Shown: positions 36,054 to 45,092 of the stretch, in pieces
Position numbering within the stretch: position 1 is the stretch's first letter
Layout of the letters: every line of letters starts with the position of its first letter
Origin: Akanthomyces muscarius
Lineage: Eukaryota; Ascomycota; Sordariomycetes; Hypocreales; Cordycipitaceae
Length of the DNA stretch: 64,000 nt
Assembly (NCBI RefSeq): GCF_028009165.1
Contig: NC_079246.1
Span: 992,001-1,056,000, forward strand
Direction: 5' to 3'
Made by a program: the position numbers and the translations under genes
Notes under the pieces: generated by a model
Told to the model about the DNA's origin: nothing
Database searches by the model: none
What the model saw: the letters and a program-made list of their open reading frames with translations, nothing else

Positions 36054-36759
36054 TCAGTTGTAGGTGTCCACAGCGTCCCTAAGCGACCGATCCAGAGCAT
36101 TTTTGTCCTGAGTGGCGCTCTGGGCGCAAATTGGAACAAGGTCAATGATGCCAAAAGCAAGAACATCGACAACACCCTCGAGCTCTCGAAGTGTCGTAGC
36201 AATCGGCCCCGCGAATCCCATAAGGCTCAGGAGGCCATGCTTGCCAATCACCGTGGCCAAAAGGGCCTCATGAACTCTCACAAACTGTGGCATGTTAGAG
36301 TTGAGCTGCTGCTGCTGCGTGGCTGACTTACACCTCGAAAGGCGTCGCAAATGGCTTGCTGGTTCGCCTCGGTGAACGGCGGGGCAGCCTGGCGTTTTTT
36401 GGGCCAGATGGCCTTGACGGTTCCCTCGGTGAGCTCGTCAATATCTTCCACAAGATCGCGTTTGTCGTTTCTACTCATGTCGGCAATATACTTCGTAACG
36501 GTTGCGACTATTTGGGCCAAGTTGCTGCCCACTTGCTGTTGAGGACGTCAGCTCTAGCATGTCCACCACAAACAGGCAGAATACGCACCGGAGCATATCT
36601 GGCAAAGTTGAGCAGATTGATTTTCACAGCGATTGTGTTGGTATCTGCAGAGAGCTGAGTCACTTCCTCGACATTGGCAACCACAGTATCCGAGCTCATC
36701 GCGGCGCAGCCGGCAATGGCCAGAGTCAGGAGAGAAGTCGTGAGCTGAGCGAAGTGCAT
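36054..36759 (-). CDS. Secreted HsbA/UVI-1-like surface protein
   Basis: Three exons (36759-36589, 36535-36332, 36284-36054), all phase 0, give 201 residues. The N-terminus MHFAQLTTSLLTLAIAGCAA is a signal peptide. The mature protein is helical, with a VVANVEEVTQLSADTNTI start, a short basic stretch (WPKKRQ), a FVRVHEALLATVIGKHGLL helix and a hydrophobic helix LRELEGVVDVLAFGIIDLV. The pattern resembles fungal hydrophobic-surface-binding protein A (Pfam HsbA) and UVI-1-like cell-wall proteins; in Aspergillus HsbA binds hydrophobic surfaces and recruits cutinase. Family assignment is moderate, since the helices are generic. No GPI signal is obvious. Confidence 0.65.
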
Positions 36760-38760
36760 TGTTGCTAAAAAGACATGCAGTATATGTTGCAAGTTTATTG
36801 ATAATTATGAGCTTTTAGGTTGATGATTACTCTGATGTAGGATGCCTTCGCGGTTTATGTAGTCCTCTCATGTGCGGCCTGCGGTACCTCGGGAAATACA
36901 TCACTCATAGTATAGAATTGGTCGTTTTTTTTTCGTGGACAAATGCCCAAGGCAGACAGCTACCAAGATGTCCTGGAATTCTGACCCGTTTCAAAGTGCT
37001 ACCATACTACAATTGACAATTTTGTTGCTCAACTGAAACACTTCATGCAACTGCAGCGCACAACATCACCGGCAACTTCGTCTCCCGCTGCAATCCAAGC
37101 CGCCTATCGTGGCCAGCCTACTGTAGCCCGGCTACTCGAGCTCATACGTCCTGACTAGAGAAAAAAAGACGTATCATGTAACTTCATCCTGTAGTATCAC
37201 CGGAAACCTCGACTTCCGTGTGGGCAAGACGGTCATCTGCAAACGCTCCGCGCATGAGTGCATTGGACACCTTGCTCGGCATCTAGAGAAATGATGCATC
37301 GCGGAAAATAAAAGCTGACACGTCAGAGGAATTTGATGGCTGAACGCAGAAGAAAAGATATTATGATGAGTGCCGAAAGCAATGTTCCAGGTCATTGTCT
37401 TAGACGCTTCGTCAACATAGAACTCAGAAAACGGTGTTGCGTCACACAACATATGCAACTCGATGTATCTAGACCTATTATACGCGCGATCATCGATGTG
37501 AGATGAACGAATCACACAAAATAGTGTGGAATGAAGAATGACAGGTGTGTCGAAAGCTTTCATGAGCTTTAGGATGACTCTGCCGGAGGCATGCCGGGGT
37601 GAAATTCGCTTCCGAGACACTCAGACCGCGATGCAGATAGAATCTATTCTGCAAAGCCCGCCCGCTGTCAGATATCAGTGGCAAGCGATCGAGGTGCTCA
37701 GTACAGATGTATTATAGAAAGTTGAAATCGACCTTGAGCCTTGGCCTTTAAATTACCTGCAGTGCGTATTCAATATGAGCTGGTACCGATTATATCATGT
37801 CACCTAGGAACTTTGGCTACAAGCTCTGTCATTTCATACAGCGAAGTCGCCAACATATTCGTGTCAGGCTAGCTCCCATCAAAGGTGAGTCTCCGTATCG
37901 AGGGCTATAAATCCCGTCGAAAGTAGCATCAGCTTGGGCGACAGCCTCGTGTCTCGGGGTGATCTTCGTGCTATGATGAGCAGCGTGTGGCCAGCTCAGG
38001 GTATCGAGGAGGCAAGCTCCAACTAGCTTTGCCCGCATACAATTGGAGGTTATTGATATGCCCATTTCGACTTTTGACCTGTTTTGTTCGAGAGTAACTC
38101 AGCTACGCCCAAAGCTAGCCTTTCACAAAAAAAGGAAAAGAAATGCCATCATGCGGTAGCCTTTGGCGCGCCTACTGAACCAACAATCAATCACGGAAAT
38201 GCATATAAGGCGAGCACACATAGTCTGTATCTAGCTTGGAAGCCACCGAAGAATTTTCCGACGGTTATTCAGCCACTTACTGCCGGACTACCGCATTTAC
38301 GGAGGGGCAAGTAAGGATAGTCGTAAACCCCCCACGGATACAGGGATTTGTCGAAAAGTCCTCGGGTGCCCTAGCCGAAATAACCTCTTTCTTGGTAATT
38401 TGTGCATTTACATCCAACGAGGATTCCGGTAACGGAAGGCCTCGCAAGCCGTGGCGTATTAGTTAATTTTACATAACAGACTACCATGTTGGATGGTGAT
38501 AAGCCGGACCGGCGGTCTTCCCCGCCACATTCTCCCCGCTCAGCGACACCCCGCCTCCGTGAGACGCAAATACCCGGGCGTTAGGGAGACGACAGAGTGG
38601 CATCTACACATCCGTCAAGGAAGCTAATAATACTTCACCTAAAAAGGATTTTCTTTAAGAAGGATACAACTCGTCTTAAACAAGGACTACCAAAAGTGCT
38701 CGCACGACAAATCCAAACTTGAATAGTACCCCTTTTACTTCCACGCTACCCTGCATCAAC
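36760..38760. other. Gene-free intergenic region with divergent promoters
   Basis: Two kilobases between the divergent HsbA-like and M81 genes. The longest open frame (37174-37620, minus, 148 codons) has a mixed composition and no motif, and I do not call it. The region should hold both promoters. Confidence 0.5.
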
Positions 38761-40293
38761 ATGGCTCGGAAGCCGGTCATTGCTGTGGCTGGCCTCGCCT
38801 GCGAGACCTCAACCTTCAGCCCGTCTCGGACGTTGGCTCCTGCATTTCATCCCCAAAGAGGAGACGAAATAGTCAAGCGATATGCCTTTCTTCATCATGA
38901 CCAGCCTGTGGGCCGTAATGCGACCTGGAAAGGTGCTCTGATCGGTCATGCGCTACCCGGTGGTACGGTGACGCGCGAAGCTTATGAGACTCTTTCTAAA
39001 GAAATCGTCCAGCGCCTGGAAGAAATCATCGCAGAACAACCAATCGACGGCCTGTGGTTTGACATCCACGGCGCCATGTGCGTCGAGGACCTCGACGACT
39101 CCGAGGCAGATCTGCTTCGTCGCATCCGCAAGGTCATTGGGCCCGACGTCATCGTCTCGGCGTCTATGGATTTGCACGGCAATGTCTCTCGTGATCTTGC
39201 GCACATGTGCGATTTAATTACGTGTTACCGCATGGCTCCTCACGAAGACACCATGGAAACCAAGGAACGGGCTTGTCGCAACCTCATCACAGCTCTCGGC
39301 CCGTCTTCGCCAGGCAAGCGGCCGCTGAAAGCCTGGGTCCCGATCCCCATCTTGCTGCCTGGCGAGCAGACCTCGACCCGCATGGAGCCAGCCAAGCACA
39401 TCTACGCTGCTGTTCCTGGCGTCGAGGCGACGGAGGGCGTTCTTGACGCTGCTATTTGGGTCGGCTATGCGTGGGCGGATGAGCCGCGCAACCGCGCTGT
39501 CGTTGTGGTCACAGGATGGGATCCAAAAGCCGTGTCGCGCGGCGCAGAGAAGCTAGCAAATTTGTTCTGGGATGCGCACGCTGATTTTGAGTTTGTTGCG
39601 CCCACCGGGTCTTTTGCGGAGTGCCTCGACGCCGCCGTCAGGTCCCCTGCGCTTGATCGACCGTTCTTCATCTCTGACTCCGGCGATAACCCGACAGCAG
39701 GCGGCTCCGGCGATGTGACTTGGGGATTGACAAATCTGCTTGCTCGTCCAGAGTTCAAGTCACTTGATGCGGGCTACACCGTCATCTACGCTAGCGTTCC
39801 CGGTCCCAAGGCCATCGAGGTCGCCGTGGCTGCAGGTGTCGGCGCCAACGTCACTGTCACGGCAGGCGCTGAGGTAGATGATCTGCACGCCCCTCCGCTG
39901 ACGATGACCGGCCGCGTCCATTCGATCAAGCACGGCGACAAGGATGCAGAGACAGAGGTTGTACTCCGCGTCGGCTGCGTCTATGCAATTCTGACCAAGC
40001 TCCGCAAGCCGTATCACAAGGAGAAGGACTTCACAGACCTCAAGCTCGACCCGCGGTCAGCTGATATTGTGATTGTCAAGATTGGCTATCTCGAGCCTCA
40101 GCTGTACGATATGGCAAAGGGCTGGATGCTGGGGCTTACTCCGGGCGGGGTTGATCAAGACCTTGAGAGATTGGGACATCACAGGATACGTCGGCCAATG
40201 TGGCCTTTTGACAAGTCATTTGAAGACGTTCCAAACCTTAGCACCAGATGGATTCCGAGGTCAAACGAGCCACTCTCGAGAGCAGATGAGTAG
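38761..40293 (+). CDS. MlrC-type M81 family metallopeptidase
   Basis: A single exon of 510 residues; the ATG at 38761 has ideal context (caac before ATG) and starts MARKPVIAVAGLACETSTFSP, the usual family beginning. Metal-site marks are SMDLHGNVS (Asp137, His139) and His161 in YRMAPHEDT; the 22-residue spacing from the first to the second His matches what I recall for MlrC. The domain II signature appears as GDNPTAGGSGD. MlrC of sphingomonads is a Zn enzyme that cleaves linearised microcystin; the broad family in other bacteria and fungi sits near amidohydrolases and racemases and probably acts on small peptides or modified amino acids. The fungal substrate is unknown. No signal peptide, so cytosolic. 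It is divergent from the HsbA-like gene. Confidence 0.85.
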   Translation: MARKPVIAVAGLACETSTFSPSRTLAPAFHPQRGDEIVKRYAFLHHDQPVGRNATWKGALIGHALPGGTVTREAYETLSKEIVQRLEEIIAEQPIDGLWFDIHGAMCVEDLDDSEADLLRRIRKVIGPDVIVSASMDLHGNVSRDLAHMCDLITCYRMAPHEDTMETKERACRNLITALGPSSPGKRPLKAWVPIPILLPGEQTSTRMEPAKHIYAAVPGVEATEGVLDAAIWVGYAWADEPRNRAVVVVTGWDPKAVSRGAEKLANLFWDAHADFEFVAPTGSFAECLDAAVRSPALDRPFFISDSGDNPTAGGSGDVTWGLTNLLARPEFKSLDAGYTVIYASVPGPKAIEVAVAAGVGANVTVTAGAEVDDLHAPPLTMTGRVHSIKHGDKDAETEVVLRVGCVYAILTKLRKPYHKEKDFTDLKLDPRSADIVIVKIGYLEPQLYDMAKGWMLGLTPGGVDQDLERLGHHRIRRPMWPFDKSFEDVPNLSTRWIPRSNEPLSRADE

Positions 40294-40511
40294 ATGTATG
40301 CGTCTATCTGCTCTATATGGTCGTCACAATGGCATTTTGTATCTCAGAATTGAAAGAGCAATGAAAGATTAACTGGAACCCGAGGTTCAAAACTAGTCTA
40401 TTGATTTAGAAAGATGAAAAAAGAAAAACCTAGCAGTGACGCTAAAACAACGGAAGTTATGTGCGGCCTAACTGAAGTGTCTTTTTTCTTTTTGGCTCAA
40501 AGAACAAATCT

Positions 40512-41537
40512 TTAACGCCTACCAGTATTTCGGCGACGAGACGATCTGTAACCCCGCTCATCGTCAGAAGAGTAACGGTCAGTAGATCGAGACTGATATT
40601 CAGTCACCTTTACGGTTACGCCGCGACGGCGAGCATCTTCACTATACCCAGGACGGTATGAAGGTTCGCTAGAGCTGGGCTGGCGACTAGACCTATGAGG
40701 CTCGGTAGGGTGACCAAACCCGCTCGAGTTAGGAGGGCGGGAAGGGCGAGCAGTCACGGTCACGCCGCGACGACGATCATCCTCACTATAGCCAGGACGG
40801 TATCCAGATTCCCGAGAGCTGCCATGGCGAGCGGGACCCTCAGGGGCGTCAGCGGGGTGTCTGGGACGATGAGGATACCCTTGGCTAGGAGCGCCGGCAG
40901 AAGGGCCACCAGGACCAGGAGCATACCGACCAGGAGGGCCACCAGGACTAGGAGGATGCCGGCGAGGAGGGCCGCCAGGACCAGGAGGGCCACCAGGACC
41001 AGGAGGATGCCGGCGAGGAGGGCCACCAGGAGCAGGAGGCTTAGAAGGATATTGAGAGGCAGGAGGGGGGTTTGGGCATTGAGGAGGAACGCGATGACCC
41101 TGAGAAGCTTGACTGCTAGATGTACTAGACGACGACGAGCGGCGCGACGGCCACCTTGCCTTACTGGAACTTCCACGGGGCGGTTCTCCCTGCGACATCG
41201 AAGCACTGGGTGGCGGCGCAGACGCGCCTTCGCCCTTTAGGTGACCGCCGCGATGCAAAAGGCAATATTCAATCAAGGGCTCGACGGGCTGCGCATACAG
41301 CTTGGGCACCGTCCCGGGGGCAGCGCCAGGACTCCCCTGCCTAGCGATCTTGCAGGCGCGGCACTCCTGCTGGCTGAGCTGAGCCCGACTGACGATGGGC
41401 CGTTTAGATTCCAGGCTAATGCTTTCGCACACCGCGTGCTTGCCGTAGCCTTCTTGGCAGTAGTTGCTGTTGGTCATGTAGAGGTCGACGTTCTCGCAGG
41501 TTTTGCATAGCATCAAATCAAAAATGGCTTTGCACAT
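40512..41537 (-). CDS. Cys-rich / proline-rich repeat protein of unknown function
   Basis: A single open frame of 341 residues. The first 105 or so residues contain spaced cysteines (CKTC, then single Cys, then CRAC and YCLLHRGGH) that could bind zinc. The rest is disordered and repetitive: a Pro/Gly block with tandem GGPPRRHPPGPGGPP-like units (about 170-225) and two copies of a longer unit beginning YRPGYSEDxRRRGVTV, 40-45 residues apart, then a Ser/Arg-rich tail (RYSSDDERGYRSSRR). No signal peptide. I do not know the family. A Cys pattern ahead of an RS-rich, proline-rich tail could suit a nucleic-acid- or protein-binding scaffold; this is a guess. The stop lies 218 bp from the convergent M81 gene. 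Confidence 0.7.
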   Translation of the reverse strand: MCKAIFDLMLCKTCENVDLYMTNSNYCQEGYGKHAVCESISLESKRPIVSRAQLSQQECRACKIARQGSPGAAPGTVPKLYAQPVEPLIEYCLLHRGGHLKGEGASAPPPSASMSQGEPPRGSSSKARWPSRRSSSSSTSSSQASQGHRVPPQCPNPPPASQYPSKPPAPGGPPRRHPPGPGGPPGPGGPPRRHPPSPGGPPGRYAPGPGGPSAGAPSQGYPHRPRHPADAPEGPARHGSSRESGYRPGYSEDDRRRGVTVTARPSRPPNSSGFGHPTEPHRSSRQPSSSEPSYRPGYSEDARRRGVTVKVTEYQSRSTDRYSSDDERGYRSSRRRNTGRR

Positions 41538-41974
41538 GATGAGTGACTTGTTGGTGGTTGATTACGGATTGGTAGTAGATGAAAAGTCGTTGGTTCTTGG
41601 AGTGGTTGAGGAAATTTATCGGGGTAAACTCACTGGAAGTTGACTGTGATGAGGAGATATTTTACTTTTGGATTGCAGAGTACTCTACTCTTATATTTCC
41701 AACTTGGGACAGTACTGAGCTCTGTTCGTTGTACATATTCCTTTTCGAGTGTAAACCCGGAGGGTCCATATTGTGGCCGTGTACCATCGACAAAGACAAT
41801 GATACGGTTTTGGCTGTGCTCGGCGATAATCGTCCTATGCATCAAAGATCTAAGCATCAAAGACCTGCATTTTTTTCATTCATAAAAGAAATGAAAGAGC
41901 GAAAGTAAGAAAAAGAGTTGGATTTCGAAAAATTCCTTTACACAGATTGTAATTATCCTTTGATGCGAGTCCCT
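41538..41974. other. Intergenic spacer
   Basis: 437 bp: promoter of the repeat protein gene and 3' flank of the P450 gene. No gene seen. Confidence 0.55.
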
Positions 41975-43563
41975 TTATCGTCGACCCAAAGCAATGTCCA
42001 GTCCCAGCGGCTTTCTCAGGAAGCCCTCTCTTGTCTCCATCGGCCCTTGTCGTACCTTTGCAGAGTAGCGTCTGACCCATGTCGCAGCAATGAGCTTCAT
42101 CTCCATCTCAGCGACGTTCCTACCAACACAGGCTCGCGGTCCGTGGCTAAATGGGATAAAGGCAGTCTTCTGTCTTTGTGTCAAGTCCTCCCAGCGCTCG
42201 GGGCGGAACTCTTCCGCATCTGGGCCCCAAATGTCTTTCGAGTGGTGCATCGTATAAGTTGGCACGCTCAAGACAGTTCCCGCGGGGAAAAAGTGCCCAA
42301 GGATGGTGACGCCAGGCGAGCCGGGTGGTATCTGGCGCGGAAGACCAATTCCAGAGGTGGAATGATGACGCAGAGTCTCGTTGAGTACGTTGTTGAGGTA
42401 CGGCAAGTCCTTGACCATGTCATGGGACGGAACGCACATGTTGTCAGGAATAGCCTCGTCTATCTCTGCCTGGAGCTTGGCAAAGACACGAGGGTTGCGG
42501 CAGAGATAATTGAGTAGGGCGCATGACGAGTTTGAAGTCGTGTCGCTGCCTGCGATAAGTTGTGTGAGCGCCTCGGCAGTGAGTTCCTCGCGGCCAAGTG
42601 GCTCGCCCTTTTCGTCTCTTCCCTCTTGAAGACGGGCAAGGAGATCTTTGCGCTCAATGTCTGGCGGATTGTCGATGCGGCTCTTGACTCTGGCAATGGC
42701 AATGCCGGCCAGATTTTGTACTGCTGCCAGGCCATTGCTAAAGAATGGGTCAGGCAGCCAGCGAGCGTAGGGCTTGAGCTGCGGGAAGCAGCCCAAGGTG
42801 GCGCTGACTTCGCCGCGCCGGTTTAGGATCTCAATAGCAGAGGCGTAGATGGGAGGACTTGTTGGTGACTCCCTGACTTCCGTCAAGTCAACACCAGTGG
42901 CTAGCATGCCGAATGGGGCGCCGAAAGCCAGGTCGCCAATGATGTCGAAGGCAAGGTAGTTGAACCAAGGGAGACAGTCAATATGGGCTTCCTTTGCACC
43001 GGTTTCGTCGCGGTGGCTGCTCTCATCAATCAATTTATCAAACTGCTGGACGAATAGTTCGAGGCACGCTTTGATGTACGGCTCAAATTGGCCCACGGAC
43101 TTGGGGGAAAAGGTGTGCGACACAAGCTTCCTCTTGCGCGAGTGTTCTGCCCTGTCGCGCGTGTTAAACAGACCGCGACGGATCGACACAAAGGCATCAT
43201 AGAACTCGCTGCGACTGTTAGAAGACCGTAGAAAACTGCCGGAAAGTTAACTTACGCTTTCAAGAAACCGTTGCCGTGGCCATAGATGCTGGCAATTGCG
43301 GTCTCGTCTGCAACGCTAACATGGTTGGGCTGGATTCGGACGAGAGGTCCCAGTTTCTGATGCAGCTCATCCATGACCTTGTACCGATTACCACGCCGGA
43401 CAACACTCATCAACCAGAGATTCGAGAACTGCGCTGGCCATGGCGCGGGAATGTCGCTAAGCTCCCTGTTCGTAGTGGCGTAGGCGTAGAGGTAGGAGGC
43501 TATCAAGACGCCAACGACCGCGGGGATAGCCCACCAAGAAAAGATGAGCTCGACCACTGCCAT
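41975..43563 (-). CDS. bphA: Cytochrome P450, CYP53 benzoate 4-monooxygenase
   Basis: Two exons (43563-43256, 43208-41975) give 513 residues. One N-terminal membrane anchor (VELIFSWWAIPAVVGVLIASY) is followed by a proline hinge (DIPAPWPAQF). P450 marks: oxygen-binding helix AGSDTTSNSS, ETLR (ExxR), PERW, and the haem loop FSHGPRACVGRN with Cys463 as iron ligand. The sequence follows the Aspergillus niger BphA pattern closely in stretches such as YGHGNGFLK, EFYDAFVSI, RRGLFNTRDRAEH and GPMETREGFLRKPLGL, so CYP53 is a confident call. CYP53 hydroxylates benzoate to 4-hydroxybenzoate in the ER, feeding the beta-ketoadipate pathway and removing plant or antifungal benzoates. It is expected to be induced by benzoate. 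Confidence 0.9.
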
Positions 43564-45092
43564 GCTTTCTGTACTCCGACACAGGTAGGGGGCCTTGGAA
43601 CGAGCACCGCGCGTTCTTTGTTCTTCCTTGAAGCCGGGGCAGTAAAAGAGGGAAGAAAAGGATTGAGTATGAAAGAGGCGTATTTTAGCCTGGTGGATCT
43701 CTACGACTCGGGTGCTGAAAGAGAGAAATGCGGCTGACGGGGGATTGTAAGCAACGATGTTGACGATTTAGCTGATGGGCGACACGGAAGCGATGGCTCT
43801 ATAATATACAAATCGAACGCAGCACTACATTTCCTTGTATGATGCAGCCATAAACAGTACCCCGCAGAAAAACCATCTCCCGCGCTGCCAACCCGTCTTG
43901 CGCGTGTCCGAAAGTGCGGCCGGATGCTGCGTCGGCAACCAAGGTGGGAGCGCCTATCCTTGTTTGAGTCTGGGGAATCGGAACTAGGGCGTCATGGGCC
44001 CAATCAAAGCCTGTCCATTATTTAGCACTGGGCGAGTCTAGTTCAGGCCGAGCCGTGGATGCCAGTGCAGGCGCTACGATGACACAAGCTAGCGGGCGCT
44101 CTTTTGGCTTGCGGGGATGGATTATCACAGACACGGAGTGCCACTGCCGGCTAAAGCGTCGGTACATGATGCGGCATACTCTTCCCTGAATTTTGCCTTC
44201 TTCTGCGAGGTGGTTGCCAAGCGAATTGTATCATGAACAAGAGACAAACTCCAGGCCTGCGTCAAAGCCATATTCCGCGGACTACAGTACTGGTAGTAGC
44301 CTTCGTCCTATCCCTTCCGACCGATATTATGTGGGGAGTCCGGGAGCTTCCAGAATATCGGATGACCGAAGCACGAGCCTGGGTTGCCTGTTCAAGATGG
44401 TCTTGAGAGGTGATCCGCGTCCGGCTGGAACACTTTTTTGTCATAACGTATAACTAAAGGTCAGACGTAGATAAGCTCATTTTCTAACACCAGCTCCCGC
44501 GCTGTGAACCCTCCTTCAAAGGCGCCAGCGTGGCAGGATGCCAAGCCGCAAAGCACAGTGGCGGTCACCACCTGCTGGACAGTGGCAAGGTGTAGCCCAG
44601 CGGGCACTCATTTGGCGCGCAATGCAGGACCCTTTCCGCGGAGGGTAATCGGCAATCTCCGGAATCATTTCTGAGATCAACGTCAGAATTAGAGTAGAGG
44701 CCCTCGTGAGCTTGACGGCGCCCACGAGCCGACTTGAATGCCGAGCCTCTTGGCACGGGCTACGCCGGAAATAGGACGACGCACTGTAAGCGGAGTGAGC
44801 GATGGTACATTGCAGCATGGCTTTTTCTCAATCTGACGAAGAATAAGAAAAGCCCTCGGCCACAAAACGTAAGAGCAGAAAGTGTGCGGATGGGAGGAAT
44901 TTTAGAGTATGCCGGCAGGGTAAATAGACCGTCGATACAAGATATCTGGCTCGCTTTAGCCAGCAGTAAATACCGACCCTGTAGCATCTGTAATGTCCAT
45001 TACAAGCTTTGTTTTTTTATGACTTAAACCAAGGAAACATTTTTTCTGATATTTTTGTTCATTCACCAGCTATATACTTTGGCCGTTACTTC
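43564..45092. other. Gene-free intergenic region upstream of the P450 gene
   Basis: About 1.5 kb. It holds the P450 promoter, with an AT-rich ctataatata element (about 43799-43808) some 235 bp upstream of the ATG, and the 3' flank of bioDA. Short open frames are unsupported. Confidence 0.5.

Noticed and set aside
37174..37620. Minus-strand frame of 148 codons between the HsbA-like and M81 genes
   Set aside because: No signal peptide, domain or splice structure; composition is mixed and the start lies in nondescript DNA. Could be revisited if transcribed.
40695..41240. Arg-rich plus-strand frame of 181 codons opposite the proline-rich repeat gene
   Set aside because: The Arg/Thr repeats mirror the Pro/Gly repeats on the other strand; only the minus strand has an ordered Cys-rich start.
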